DNA of 64,000 nt from the NCBI GenBank assembly GCA_003342895.1, contig PTFA01000085.1, positions 1,638,671 through 1,702,670 on the forward strand, read 5' to 3'. Each line of letters opens with the position of its first letter. Position 1 is the stretch's first letter. This stretch comes from Casuarius casuarius. Lineage: Eukaryota > Chordata > Aves > Casuariiformes > Casuariidae. The notes beneath the pieces are model-generated. The model saw only the letters and a list, made by a program, of their open reading frames with translations. It made no database searches and was not told the DNA's origin. The position numbers and the translations under genes are program-made. Of this stretch, positions 34,901 through 48,639 are shown in pieces.

Positions 34901-37900
34901 TTTACTTTTTAGTGCAGAATCCATTCCATGCATTAAGCAAGCCAGAGAAGGGAAGGCATTTGTGTTTTTGAAACTTATGCCTTGGATTACTCTGTCAGAA
35001 GCACTGGAAATAAAGGGCAATTTTTAAGTATACTGTGAAGAAAATATCTGCCTGGAATTAGAGATTTTGGCAGTTCACCACTCTATGATGTCTGTAAACG
35101 TGAACTTTTTTTTAGTATCAAACTGATACACAGAGACAAGACTGTACAGAAAACAGTATGAACAGCATTGTTCATCGGCAAAGACTTCCAGAAGTTGGCA
35201 GAAACTTTAGTGCACAGCCCATGAAAGCTGTTAAAATATTCAAAATAAAGGACGATATATGGCTACCAGTAGATAAGCTGACTTCATACGTATTTAAAGC
35301 AAGTAAGAACTTAGCTAAAGAAATATGTAAAGTCCAGCCAACCCCCCACACACCTATTAAATGGACTCAGCTTAAATGAGAAATGAAATAGAAAATATAT
35401 GAGCAGAGCGTGTGCTCACCACGAAAAACAGTTCATTGAGCTTCCCTCTACAACTCCCTTCTGCATTTGGGTGCAGTATTCAAGAGACAATCAAAAAGTG
35501 AAATCCAGGATTATAAACCAAGGCTTTATAAATAAAAGTGGCATATTTTAGATGGGAAGGAATACAGCAAGAGGAATGTAATAACTCAATTGACTTGTTA
35601 TGAACAGATACAAAGACAGCTTAAAACCTTCACAGTTCGGGTTACACACATCTTTTCTACACCAGCATCAAGCCCAAAAAGGAAGAGTTCTCCCAAAAGT
35701 ACCGTGCACAAATTAGAAGAATCATCAAAAACTCAAATATCCCCAAAGCAATAATGACCACCTATTCTTATTGCAAAAGTTATCATACAACTGTTATCAC
35801 AGTTTAATCGATCTCTGATGTTCTGTGTGCCTTTGTGTATTCAGACAAGGCAAGAAGAGAGCTGGGCTAACTGGAGAGAAATGGATCTAGAGGGATGATC
35901 TGTGATGTGAAATGTTTTGTGTGCCTTGCAACAGACACTTCAGGACAACAGTGTGACTGGGCTACCCAGTTAACACAGCCTGTTAGAGAAACGTTAGCCG
36001 TTCTACAGATGCAGCCGAGCTGGAGCCAAGAACTCTAACGCAAACGGGAAAGGCAGGGTTGGATCATGGGTGACTTCAGATCCAGGAAATATCTGTGTAA
36101 CATTTCTTAGTGAAAACAAGTTTAAGAAAGTTCAGGGTAGAATTAGGTTTTCTGTAACGCCTCAAATAACAAAACAGAAATTTAAGGGAGTTGACACACA
36201 GTCCAGTGCCTACAGAGTTCTAATTTTAATAGCATACGCAAAACCAAACATTGTTTTGGTATTTTAAGGTAACAGTTTTTAAACAGATGTTGTATTTTAT
36301 CCCCTGTCCTTTTCTATAACCACTACCCTACTCTAATAACATGCATATGTTATTAGATACAGGATAATTAGTTACCCCTAGAAATATGTTTGTTCAAGGT
36401 AACACAGTTTATTATCAGGTCTAAGCTTAAGCAGCTTTGCTAGTACATTTCCCCTTTAACTTGTGCTCCTGTTAAACGTACTAAATCAAGGAAACGGAAG
36501 CCTTCCTAACATACATTTTGACTACTTAATGAAAGCTCAAAATAGTATAACAGTGCCAGAGCTGGCATTTAAAAGGGCAATCGCTCTGACCTTCAATTCA
36601 GAAGGAAAAAACTTTCTCTCAAAATCTAAGAACAGGCATTGTTCCATTAACATCAATTATTTTTAATAATCACAACCCTTTAAAAGTTTTATCTCCTGGT
36701 TTTATTACCCTTCTAATTCCCATTTATATTCATTAGCGGTAGGCCAAAGGATTTGAAATGTCAAAAAATCAGGAGGTTATACTTTCTAAAAATTTTTTAA
36801 GTTGTTACTTCTAATGTTGAAGTTTTCCTTATTAATTCTTACTGTACAATCTCATGCCTGTGTATTTGTGCAGTACAGATGCACTACAAAAGAGATTTAA
36901 ATTCNCAGTGCAAAGTTAAACCATTAAAATGAATCCTTTTCAATTCGAATGTCAGCTTGCCACTCTGTTACTAACTTGGCCTTCTATCTGCTGGTTTTTA
37001 GCTGCACCTTCTGCAAAGGTGGTCCGGAGTTCATCACTGCAAATCTTCAAAATATATTGATTACATGTTAACTCTACATATTTTATGATACTTCTAATGT
37101 AAATCAGCAAATTTGTAGGAAAACTGACAATTTCATGCACATCAAGACGAGCAGCATCAGATTAGCTTAGTTTCAATAGATCTAGGTGCAATACAGCATC
37201 ATTTCAAGAAAGCTGCACATGTGAATATTACAAATTTGTCTTTATTCTGTAAAATTGCTGTTCAACAATTTAAATTTTGGGTGATAAAAGTAAAGTGGCA
37301 TTACATTATTGTATCAACAAAATGATAGGCTGTATCCTCTGGGAAGTACAAGTATCTGATTGGCAGTTTAAGTGAGCAGATGAGCAAAAAACCCTGCTTT
37401 TGTCAGCTCTGTCCATGAGACAGAGCTTATGAAGAAGAAACTGACTTTTTCAGGGCAATCACCTTTTCACAATGTGAGAAAATCATCATTGTTCTCATGC
37501 TGCATGAAGAAATGAATGGAGAAGCTCATCACGTGCTCTTCGCAAGGTGTATGCATCTACCTGCCCCTTTAGCACAGGGCTATGGTGAGATTTCTCAACG
37601 TATTTTCTCTTGGAATAGGTGGTCTCAGAAATTAAGGATTGCTCCACAGAACCTACCCTTCTGAAGAGAAAATTTACCTCTGATAGCATACACGCTACAG
37701 GATCTAACATGCAGGGACTTTTAGTTATTCTTTCTAAACTAGGATCTTCTCACTAGAAGTTCTCTCTACACTAATCACTTCCCTTAAACATAAGATTGTA
37801 TCTTAACTACACATAAACTCTCACCTTACAAGAATGAATTGAAAAGAATGAAGAGAAGAAGAAAGAGTGCACATACTAAAAAAAGCAAGAGACAGGAAAG

Positions 37901-38658
37901 ACAGAACAACTTTCATCTTTCTGCCAATCTGAATGAGTAAGAGCAGTGGGAAGAGAGAAGTAGAAGAGAAGCTCCACTCCTGGTCAGATTTAAATCACAA
38001 TCTATTTCTCTCCATTGCATGCCTGTATTCTGCTCTGAAATAAAGAGAAGGACCAACCTTTCTATCGCATGCATGCTTTTTGTTAAGCTTCTATCATTTC
38101 TAGCAGCCTAAGAAATGACCACTCCAAAGTCACAGAGACTTTATCAACCTTTGGCTTTCAAAACCAGATGCAACAAATCATGTTTTGTTGAAGAACTGCT
38201 GAGTGTCTCAGCACATTCTGTTTGTATAAGTGACTTAGTAAATAAAAATCGCTGCACTACTTTGAGTCGTCAGCTTTATACTTATCTAACTTAGCCTCAT
38301 CTGGGCACTCAAAGATGTATCAAAGAACTTGTATTATCTGCTTTGTTCCTTGAGACTGGACATTTCTCTGAGCTCTAAGTCATCCTAACAAATGCAAGGC
38401 CAGTTGCTTTTAAGATGCTTAGCAAATTCACTGTCTGTATAGTCTACTTTCTGTATTTTTGCCAACTAAAATGCAAAAATGAATATTATCATTCCCTCTC
38501 TCAAATTCAAACAGTATTAATAAGTCACAGATGTTCATAAAGTAGTCTCATTCTGCAAATTTTCTAAGACAGGCAGTTATGAAGAATATTTTCTCCTTTT
38601 ATCAGTATTTACAGAAGAGTAGAAGAAACAGGGGTAAATATTTGAAGTATACCATAAC

Positions 38659-38694
38659 AGACATACACATACATACATATACACATATATACAC
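38659..38694. repeat. Impure (CA/TA)n microsatellite
   Basis: Mixed ACAT and ACACAT units with interruptions, typical of an ageing microsatellite. Confidence 0.85.
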
Positions 38695-39265
38695 CTTGCT
38701 CCCACACTGCTGATAGACATTTGACCCTCAGAAATACTTAAGATATGATACCAGTTTTTACTAAAAAACCCAGTCCTATAATCTCCTGAAATATTTAACT
38801 TCAAATTAGCTACTGAAATGTTTAATACTAAGGAATTTTCAAGTCGTGTTTCTAGTGGGCCTAGTTAGTAGAGGCCTAATAAAAGTTACCTTACAGTATA
38901 TCTAGGATATCCATACTGAATTCATATGTTAATATATATTATCAGGCCGTCAGAATTTGATGTCCTAATCTTTTAACTTCCAGAGTACACCAAAACCAAA
39001 GGCTTTTAATCATTCCCATAACATTTCCATAGTTCAGTCTACAAATCAAAGCAGTGTTATCTGTCACTGTTTGAAGGAATCAAGTTCAGCCAGGCTGCTA
39101 CAACCTGAGCTGGCCTTTTCAGCTTTCTTTGTCCTTCCTGGGAAAAGATTCTGTAATCAGAATCCAGGCTTGCGCACTGCCAACAGCATGGGAAGANTAA
39201 AACTTGCAATGACTTTGCAAAACTACTCCTAGGAAAATCATTATTTTGTTATGGCAGTGTTTATT

Positions 39266-39285
39266 AAAAAACAAACAAACAAACA
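39266..39285. repeat. (AAAC)n microsatellite
   Basis: Several AAAC units after an A run, immediately before the CpG-richer reiterated block. It could be an A-rich tail or insertion target, but no target-site duplication was identified. Confidence 0.85.
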
Positions 39286-39299
39286 TATAGGGTAAGGAC

Positions 39300-40010
39300 T
39301 ATGTGGAGAAATAGAATCTCCTGAGCAGGATAGTCGGTCGCTGTCCAGATGGTGATGGGAGCGTCTGTCTCAAGAGTCCTTGCGATGGCACCCCTGGCTG
39401 GATCGGGTGAGACTCCCTGAACTATCCCGCCAGTGAATGGTTACAACCCAGCTGGCCCATGGTCCTACGCAACTGCTCCAGAACACGTACAATCCATTGC
39501 TAGTGACTATCTTAAACGACATACAAAGCCTCTCCTATTTTAACTGCGTACCAAAAGACTATCTTAAGTGACCATTTCTCATCTGCAGGAACAGTTTCTA
39601 CTATTTACAAGCATCTTTAACTACATATAGTTTGAGTCAACTCTGCAGCAGCAGCTGCCTGGGGGAGTCCGAGACTGCCAGATTCTCCACCCAGGATGTT
39701 AATCCACACACTGAAGCGTACAAATAGTGTGTATTAATTGGTCTAGAAACAGCAGGAGCTATCTGGGGGAATCTCCAGGACTGTCCAAAGTTCCCACCTG
39801 GAATGCTGCTGTAACAGCTAGACAAATGCTTTGTTGTGAAGCTGACCACAAGTTCGGTCAATCACCTTGTCTCCGGTCAGTCCATTGCCTCATCTACAAA
39901 GCGACTAGCTGGGGAGTTCTTGGACCACCCAAGGCATTAATCACTAAACCCACCTGGTATGCACAAAGACAGAGCCTTCATACCCAGCTATACCGAAATT
40001 GTAACTAGAG
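39300..40010. repeat. CpG-richer block with internal reiterations, possible unclassified LTR or interspersed repeat
   Basis: The block differs from its flanks in base composition and carries about fifteen CpGs. It contains three related segments. The first, from about 39646, reads 'gcagctgcctgggggagtcc'. The second, from 39751, reads 'agcaggagctatctggggga'. The third, from 39907, reads 'agctggggagttcttgg'. Each is followed by a degenerate cca(c)c(c)...gg motif. 'gactatctta' also recurs at about 39505 and 39558. Reiterated enhancer-like segments and higher CpG would suit an endogenous retroviral solo LTR, but I could not define terminal TG...CA ends, a polyadenylation signal in place, or a target-site duplication. 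No retroviral coding sequence is present. Confidence 0.35.
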
Positions 40011-40848
40011 TGACAATTTTTTTCATGCTGAGCCTGAAAAAAACAAAACAAACAACACCCCCCCACACCCCAGAACCCAACTTTGTACCTGCAGTGGAAA
40101 TATCAAGAGTTTACTTCCATTGCCCTTACAAAGCTATTTCAAAATTTAAGGATTTTTAAAAAATATTTGGTCATCATCTATGACTTTACTGTTTACAAAT
40201 CTGCAGTATTACAGAGGAAGATCATTTTGTCTTCTCAGAAAAAGTAGCAAAGCTCAAATAACATGCAAAATCTTCCCTTGTGTCCACAGGTCTAAAACAA
40301 GTGCTTTTCACATTCAAGTAATCTGTAAGATTTTATGGATGCTTGCATATGTAAGACAAACATATTACTATATATGAAATTAAATCTGTATCATTATAGG
40401 AATCGTAACAGAAACTTTCATTTTTTACCAATATAGCTTCAGAGAGGGAATACACCACATGAGCCAGTAGTGCTACTAGAACATGCATATACCACCCTTG
40501 TGTAATGCCTTTGTCTCCACAATTCAACATGCTTATCAAACATAAGCAAATTTGTTCCTATTAACCTCCATGTACCTATGTTAATTAATCTTTATCTTTA
40601 CTGTTTCTCTTCCAGACATAAGTGAAAAATTTTCAGATCTTTTACACAGAACCTAAAGGCAAATTCATCTTGATTTCCTAGCTTTCTCCAAAAGAGGTGT
40701 TGCTTTTTTTCCAAAACATTTTAAAAGCAAAGCCCATAGTTATGGCACGTACAAATATATCACCATACAAACCTCAGTTTTATGACTATTTCATCTCCCT
40801 TTTTCATATTTCTGCCTTCAAATGTAAGAGAAGAGATCTTCAGGTAGA

Positions 40849-40927
40849 ATTATATATTTTATATATAATATTTTATATATATATATAAAAAAATAAAATA
40901 ACATACTGTATACATATATATATAAAT
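40849..40927. repeat. (TA)n-rich simple sequence
   Basis: Alternating TA and A-rich runs, including uninterrupted TATATATATA. It is prone to slippage and unwinding. Confidence 0.85.
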
Positions 40928-41130
40928 TAAATTAGCTTAAATTTGCTTAAGGTGGCTGTTCCTCAGAGACTTCTCTAAGAACTTCTTTTCCTTTTTATTA
41001 TCTGCTGTTTTTTTCAGATCTTCAAATTGTCATATGGTATTCCTATTTTAGTTTTTGCATATACATATATATTTTTTAACAGAAATTAGGGTGAGGATGC
41101 CCAGTACTATCTAAAATACTATTTCTACTA

Positions 41131-41151
41131 AAAATAAATAAATAAATAAAT
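41131..41151. repeat. (AAAT)n microsatellite
   Basis: Five near-perfect AAAT units. Simple sequence only. Confidence 0.85.
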
Positions 41152-41424
41152 GATCACAGAACAAAATCAGAAGTGCATCTAATGAAGCTTTTTAAGAGCA
41201 TCATTTACTCATTATTTGTGTAGAATATATGCTGGAAGACATTTTCATGTTTAAGTGGGACTTGACTCAGCTTTCAGAAAAATAAGCTCATAACACTTCA
41301 TCAAGCCCTTTTAGGGATTAGTTTGTATCAAATACAACATCTGAAGTTACCTAAAAGGAGCTGCTATCGGAGTATCAAAGTGGATAAAGCCAGATACTTG
41401 GTTCTGAATCAAGGCATTTTACTG

Positions 41425-41441
41425 AGAAGAAGAAGAAGAGG
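41425..41441. repeat. (GAA)n short microsatellite
   Basis: About five GAA units running into a purine-only tract to roughly 41450. Confidence 0.8.
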
Positions 41442-41929
41442 AAAAAAAAGAACCCCACAATGTAATAAAAGAAAGATACTGAGCCACAAAAACAGAAATC
41501 TGCTGTGGTACAAGTTATTCTGTTATATCATGGCATGGCTCTTACCTGCTGAAGAAGGATGTGATAGTAGGGAAGTCTCCAATGGGATGGAAACCTAAAA
41601 AAAATGACATTGAAGTAACATCAGATCTGCAAAATTAAGTGCTCTAAGTCAGGAAATGCTAAACAGCCAGTGCATTTCCAGCTGGCTGTCTTTGTGCATG
41701 TGCATCGTCTGGCAGTCTCAAAACTTTGCAAGAGGACTGTTTTACTTAGGGCACTGAATGGACGGTGTCCAGGAAATGTGCTGAATAGGGGGAGGAAGAA
41801 AGGTGGCATCTGTAGTCCCCTCGCTTGCCTCTCTCACATTCTGAGACAATCTGAGAAGTGTGAGGAGCAGGACACTAAGAGAAAGAACAGACTTCATGTT
41901 GGAGACATCTGATTTCTACTCTGGATTCG

Positions 41930-42022
41930 GCTGCTGGCTCGGTCCTCAGGAATCTGTGATGTTGTGCAAGTTACACACAACAGAAACTCTATGGTTTCTC
42001 TTTATTCTTCATATTATGGTGG
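41930..42022 (+). repeat. Possible MIR-like SINE fragment, sense
   Basis: The order 'ctgctggctc', 'tgtgatgttgtgcaagttac', 'ctctatggtttctctttatt' parallels the MIR sense core (gctgtgtgacctt-gggcaagttac, then ctctgtgcctcagtttcct). Divergence is high, so this is tentative. Confidence 0.4.
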
Positions 42023-45000
42023 TCCAACTCAAGTAGCTTGATTTGCAGAACTTCTGAGTGCTGTGAATTGCTACAAGAGTTGTCTCAAAGCTAAAAAAAA
42101 AAAACCAAAAAATCAAAAAACAACAACAAAATCACCACAACACCCATGGAGTTGCATAAGGTTCTAGAAATCTCACCATACAGCACAGTATGTATCAGAT
42201 TTTCATCTGCCACAACTGTCCATCCCTGAACTGGAAGAAGTGCTTCTACCTTATCTAAAAGTGGCATTCCAAAAATAAATTCTTCAATGTGAATGATGAG
42301 TGTCCTTATGGGAATTAGTATTTCTGTATTCAGCAGAGGGTGCAAGTACTGCACAGTAAATAGGACATCAGCCATATCCTGTGTAACAGGGATAGAATGA
42401 AACACTGAAAAACTGCTCATTCATTGAGCACTGAGTATCCTGCACAGNGAATGAAATGAGGTCCTGAAGAAAAATCAGAAGGCACCTCAAAGTGCACTTG
42501 TGCATAAGGGCGACAAACTGAGGTTGCACAGACACCTTAATTCTGGCATTTTCTAGCCTGAACATTTGATTTCGCAACATTAGAGATGAAATTAACTTCG
42601 CAGATTTATACAAAGTGCTTTATACAGCTGAAAACCTGCAAGGTGCAGAATGCGGGCCCAGTCACGGGCTGACACCAGTTGGCTGATAGCACTGAATCAA
42701 TGGGCTGATGCTACTGACACAGACAGAGCTGACTAAATCCACATCCACTGAACGCTCAAAAAGTGAAAATCCATGAAGTGGACAGACTCCGCAATCTATT
42801 CGGCACTACTGCAAAAAACTTTAGTTTTAAAAGAATGCATCTAGAAAAGGGAAGTGGATTTGGAAAGAGTGTGACATTGCTTAAGGCATGCACAGGTGGA
42901 TAGAACTGCAGGCCAGGTCAAAGGAAAAAAGAAAGATTTATGTTATGTGCAAAGACTAGGGCAGAAGAAAAATAGCCGATCGGGCTGGGCTGCACTGAAG
43001 TGAGTGAAACAGCTGTTCATACAGGGAAGGAATGGTCAGGTAAGACAGGTTGGAAATAATAATCATAGGGCCATCTGCTGCCCTGGGACTTTGCACCCTC
43101 AAGCTATGAAACAAATTTGGTCTTCTAGGAGCTCAAGCAGTGTAGCCATTACAAGCCTGTCAAGTAAACATGCTGGAACAGGGCATTCAAGTTACACGAG
43201 TTTCATGCAAAGTTGTTCAGCTCGTTTGATTCAAAATGGTAAGTTAAGAGAAAATAGTGCCTTTTTAATCAGATTTTCCATTTTAACCAAATGCTTCACT
43301 TCATAAACACAGAAGATATGCACATATTCTTTAAAGTGCCACTATCATTTCCAGCTTATGTGTTATATCAAACTGTGGAAGAATTAACAGACATTATTTT
43401 GTCATTTCCTGAGAAAAGAACAATCTCAAAATGATTTTAACTTTCCATTTTTAGTATGATTTTATTGGAATGATTTCGGCAAATATTTTGAAATATCTTT
43501 AATTCTTGTTACAGGTATTTCATTGACCTCAGTCAGTTTCTTTCAGGCCTCAGTACAGTACAGAAGCTGTGCTAAAAGATAAAAAATATCATTTCCTTGA
43601 TGAATTATTGTTTCCATCCAAAGCATATAGCATTCGCTATTGTCTGCAGAACAATGAGAACGCATCCTTGCACGTCCAGAAGCATTTGTGTAGGTCTGTA
43701 AGCTGTGTTTTAGACCATGGCTCATGCCCACATTACTGGTAAGCCTACAGTCCACTGAGGGAAAATGGAGAAGAAAAGACTCCAGACCCCTCTGGGTGTC
43801 TTGAATGGGTCACACCCTGGCCAGCTAGTCTTCTGCAATAAAGCTTTTCTGAGGTTGGATGCCACAGGAGCCTGTTTTAGTCACCTCTCTTCAGTCACAG
43901 ACAAAAACATCATGAGGCTGGGTGATAGCTGAGAGTACACGTGCCTACCACTCCTAGTTTACTTTGCTACCAATCAACTGGAGAGGTGAAGAGCACACCC
44001 TATGTCAGACTGAAATGGCATACAGAAGAGGGAGACAGAGTTAACTCATATCTGAGAGCTAGCTAATATCTGGAGAGGCAGCAACTGAAAGCATTGGTAG
44101 GGAAATGCCCCTCTTACATAATGCTCAATTTTAAAATGTGGATAGGGTGCTATTTTTTGGCTGCTCTTGGAGATCAGCTGCTTAAGCCAAAGTTGCTATT
44201 CTTATTGAGAAAGGAGTCATTATTACTCACTGTTATTAAAATTAGCCTGCTTTTGTATCTTACTCCTCAAAACAAGCTAAAAGAATATATGAACATGGAA
44301 CACAGCTGATTGGTTACAGTAGTTCAGGCATCTTGCACATTTAAGGTATGCAACCAATACCATGCTCTGCACTGCTTATCTATAGTGCAAAGGTAGATTT
44401 TAAGTTACTGTTGAATTTGTAAGGCAAAAATCCTGTGCATCACTGCTACCCTGGTGACAACCCAACAATTTTCTGTAAGAAGATACTTGATTTGTAATTC
44501 AGGGAGGTATTTAAGGACTTTAACTTTCATCTAGGGTGGCTAATCTACCTATGCTGCTTTTTTATTCAGTGGAGTTCCCCTCCGGGGCCAGTGGGCTGTG
44601 TTAGATACAGCTGGTCCAATTCAGGACAATCACAGCCAGTTCTTTAACTATGTGTCACAGCCTGCCTGCAGAGAGCCTGCTCCTTTCCAGAGCTGCCCCG
44701 CTACTAAGTTGTGGGTCAGTGGGCAGTCCCACCTCCCCAGCTCACACCTTGCAGAACACAGCACGGTCCATCCCCAAAACCTTCCTGCAGGGATGCCACT
44801 GGTCCTGCCCCAAGCTGGATGCTACTGAAGGACAACACATCCTTGAGGAGTAGCTGCTTTCCTTTGCTTCCCTCTGAAGGAGTGGATGTCTCTATTGGCT
44901 ACAAAAGAAACCTAGAGGAGACAGCTTCAAGACTAAAGCTAACCTTTGTGAATTCCTACCTAAATCTCCTGCTTGGTCCAACAGCAAGCACATTCGTTAG

Positions 45001-46349
45001 TCTGTGAACACACTGCAGTGTACACGTGCATTCTCAAACTTCCCTGGGAAGAAGCCATTGGCTGGTATGATTTAAGAACAAAGGCACCAGAATAGGGGAT
45101 TTAAAAAGAAATGTAGGCAGAAATGACTTTGCATTAGGACTCCAAGTGAGTTTATGGCTATCACTTAGAGATGGCATTTTTAGAACTGTGTAACATCATG
45201 GCACACTAAGTGTAACTGAAAAGGAAAGATCATTTATTTAGCTTAGTTAAGATGACCTGCAGAGGGTTGCAGTGAGATGGGGAGAAGTGAAAGAAGGAAA
45301 CAGCAATGACCTTGCATTAATGAAGAACACACTCCACTGGAACAGTAGCCAGCATTAGTAGGGGCTTTGCTCTAAGGAAGCCTGCAGCATCTGAGTCTTA
45401 CCAATACTAATGACTGTCATTATGGCCATTTGTGAAAGTACACCAAGTTTTAAACAAAAGAATAAAAGTAGTTGGGACAGAGATTTATGATGGAATCATA
45501 ATACACCAAATTTAAGACAAAATATCACCTCAGTATCCCACTTAGCAACTACTGCTAAAATAGAGCCTGAAGCAGAGTTCAGAGAAAAGCTCCTCAGTTA
45601 CTGTGATTAAAAGGGATGTATCAGACGATTCAGTACAGCATAATATAAAGCAACAGCCCAGCTTAGGAAATCAGGTTTTTTTTCCCTTCAGTGCCACTGG
45701 ACAATGTCTGTTAACAGAACTTTCCAGGCAGGAAAAACCTGATGTGAGGTTTAGCAGGTCTCCTACATGTGAGTGAGTGGTGCAAGTAAAAGAGGAAGAA
45801 AAACTTCAGGCTGTTTATTCCAGTCTCTTAACCTTGAAGATGATCTGTTCTCGCTCAGACTGGCTATCTATGCCAGTCAGCTGACACAGAGGTACATACG
45901 GCATCTTAAGTCAGAAGTAACTGCACAGATGACACACCAGTCAGGCTGCACAGCCCTTCATCAGTTTCTATACTACAAGCATGCAGTCTCGTCAACTGGG
46001 AAATCCATTTTTAGAACCACTAGGCAAATTCACTGTTTAGCATAGTCACTAACAATCAAAATTTGTAATACGCCCAAACACCTTGTATATCAATGTTTTA
46101 GCATGCCAANAGCCTTGAAAATACCTACTCCTTGGGTTACATCAACATTTAGACAGTCTTAAGGCCAGAGGCTAGGCTGAAGGCAAATAAGTCTGCTGTG
46201 GGCATTATGTAATACAGGTTTACAGCTTTTCTTAAAAACAGAGTAAAGTAAATGTTTAATTCATTGTATTTGAAAATTCAGAACATATCCAGGAGAAAAT
46301 TATGCAGTAATGATCATAAAGTGACTGAAGTCACAAAGAGTATTTTTAC

Positions 46350-46469
46350 CTAAGATTTTAAATCATTAAGTATACAGTATGGGTGAATGTCTCCCTTTTC
46401 CACGCAATTTAAGATACTGCCATCACACAGTAGAGAAAAGGCTCCTAGGTATTCTACATGAAGATACAA
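46350..46469 (-). other. Exon-like 120-nt block with terminal in-frame stop
   Basis: On the minus strand an acceptor (gttttatgttttgccag) is followed by 39 open codons (peptide begins LYLHVEYLGAFSLLCDGSIL) and then a TAG that forms the last three bases before a GTAAAA donor. Both other frames contain earlier stops. A real internal coding exon would not end in a stop, so this could be chance, a decayed exon, or a stop-carrying cassette exon. The product is not recognised. Confidence 0.12.
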
Positions 46470-47239
46470 CTGGCAAAACATAAAACTACAAGTTTTAAAA
46501 TTCCTCATATATCCTATATATTTCACTTGTTCAAAATATTTATGGAGATAAACCAATAGCTCTTGCTCGGAAAATTAAGCCATCTGCAAGTTAAAAATTC
46601 AAAGTCACATACTCAATTAAAATTTTCTTCATTTTACTCCATTTTTATACCATCGGTCCTTTGCGTTAAACAATGACATTAAAGATATGAATCATCTTTG
46701 AATCCAAGACAAATTAATGCTCTTCTGTTAAGAACTGTAATTATTAGAATTATGAAAATAATTGGCCAAGTGAGAACTGAAACTTCTTCAATTTTGTGAT
46801 ATCTGGTATTTTCATTCATTTCTAAAATATGAATATAGACTTATGCAGAGAACTGTTGGTTTAGTAAACACCCCAGAAATTCTAGTGATGCACTGCCAGA
46901 TGGTATTAATGTATTAATAGATTGGTATCAACAGAGTAATAGATTAATATATATTAATAGATCAAACAGATTTCATGCTGATGTCTTTTTGTAATAAGAC
47001 ATTTTATAGGTGTTTTCCTGTGAAACGACTCCTGCAGTCAGGCCTCAAGAAATTTAATATAAATTAAGCAAAAAGAAACAAGTAATAATATTGAAGGATG
47101 ATTAATCTCAGCTCTGAATTACCTTCCTACACTAGTCACCTTCCCTAATGGTGCTGATGTTTTAGGATTTTTCTAAAGCGACCTTCTTGGTTAATTCTCA
47201 TTTGTATGATTTGCCACTATAACAACAACAACATTTTAC

Positions 47240-47241
<2 letters not shown>

Positions 47242-47271
<30 letters not shown>
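47242..47271. repeat. T30 homopolymer
   Basis: Thirty consecutive T. Read on the minus strand it is an A30 tail, but the sequence preceding it lacks an AATAAA signal at the right spacing and no coding similarity is seen, so a processed retrocopy is not supported. The length is probably inexact in the assembly. Confidence 0.9.
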
Positions 47272-47275
<4 letters not shown>

Positions 47276-48639
47276 AAACACAGATGTGGACCCTGTCTCG
47301 GAACATCCCCCTTCTCTTGTTACTTCTGTGTACCAAACAAATATACCCACTCAGTGCGTATGCATTACGCAAGAACACAGTAACTTGTATTTGGGACAGT
47401 TTTCCTTTCAGAAGAAAAAGGGATCCCTCCCTAGGGCTCATAGCAACACCCCATTACTGCACTGGATGCTTCCTTACACCTCCATTTGCCATATCACAGG
47501 AAATATGCAGCAACTTCCGACATTTTGGGGGAAAAAAAAGTATGTCACTGAATTCAAAACAGCAAAGGAGCAAAGGTTGAGAATTTCATATTATACTCTA
47601 TTTCTGACGTGATTTTTGCAGTGTAGCATCATTCTAATATATATGGGAATGCGGGAAGTAATATCACCTCATACGTTGGCTTTAATTTTAATTGAACCAC
47701 TAATTCATTTGTGCCTCTTCACTCATTCACCTCCAGAAACCACTTTTCTCCCTTCGGTTGTGCAATTAAAGTAAGAAGTATCTATCAAGTTCTGTTTGGA
47801 AGAAAACTGTGTTAATAGTCACTAATAAATACTTCATTTACAAGATCTTATTGTCTTCAAACACTATCTGGCAGGACATAGTATTTCATTAAGCATATTT
47901 TAATATAAAAAGAATATATAGGGCCATAGCACCACTGTTTTTACCTGTTGATAGTATGTGCAGCCCTACCGAACCAGATTGCTTTGTTCAAGGAAGTACG
48001 GTTTTATATGTCATTTATAAATAAGTAAGATCATATCAAGGAAACGTCTGGCAGCATTGCTAATTTCTCTTCTTCAGCACAAAAACAAGGAAAGACCCTG
48101 CCTTTTGCTTTACTCTGTATCTAGAGAGAGGATGAAAGGAAAGCTTTGTGACACATACCGCACAGAGGTACGCACAAAGCAGAATTTCCCTTGTGTTCTA
48201 TGGCCCTGTTTCTTTTCAGAGAAGGGAACGTTTTGTAAAGCTACATGGAACGTGAATGTAGGGACCTATCTATTCCTTCCACTGACCATTAGCCAACAGA
48301 AACCTCTTTGTAATTAGGTCTGCTTCCTTCATACACATGCAGAGAAAGTGAATTGAGTTCAGGCTCCAAACTAGGTTCAAAAGATGAGCTTGTGTGTGAG
48401 CACTGTCTAAGACACCACAACATCAAATTTTTCTAGCTGCTTCTCTCGATTTTCATTTAACGCCTATTAACAGTAATTCAGAGTGCATGTGTGCACCCAG
48501 ACAAGATGCTAAACCACTGTGTGGCTGGTTAAGGTTTAGTCTTGTACCAGGTATTGCCTAGTACGTAGGATGCTATCATTTATTCACAATAAAGTCATAA
48601 ATAGATTACCAGCTCTCTGCCACAGTAATGTATTTGCTC

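Larger units (their letters stand above)
31981..39299. other. Gene-free AT-rich interval
   Basis: No supported gene. A 73-codon plus-strand frame at 35158-35379 contains a donor-like GTAAGA but lacks a convincing acceptor. Simple AC/AT sequence lies at 38659-38694 and an AAAC microsatellite at 39266-39285. Nothing else stands out. Confidence 0.55.
40011..46349. other. Gene-free AT-rich interval
   Basis: No supported gene. It contains an AT-rich simple tract (40849-40927), AAAT and GAA microsatellites, a MIR-like fragment (41930-42022) and an A-rich tract near 42091-42130. Minus-strand frames at 42091-42420 and 42368-42613 overlap out of frame and have no recognisable product. Confidence 0.55.

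Noticed and set aside
35158..35379. 73-codon plus-strand frame with a GTAAGA donor inside
   Set aside because: The upstream AG lacks a pyrimidine tract and the frame continues past the donor without change in character, so an exon is not supported.
42091..42613. Two overlapping minus-strand frames that might be one frameshifted gene
   Set aside because: Joining them needs an assumed indel, no family is recognised, and an A-rich tract forms one end.
44598..45007. Plus-strand region open in three frames (67-98 codons)
   Set aside because: Simultaneous openness reflects locally higher GC. No frame shows recognisable protein features, and I could not match it to a known repeat.
47242..47271. 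T30 as the poly(A) tail of a minus-strand retrocopy
   Set aside because: No AATAAA signal at suitable distance, no target-site duplication and no gene-like sequence beside it.
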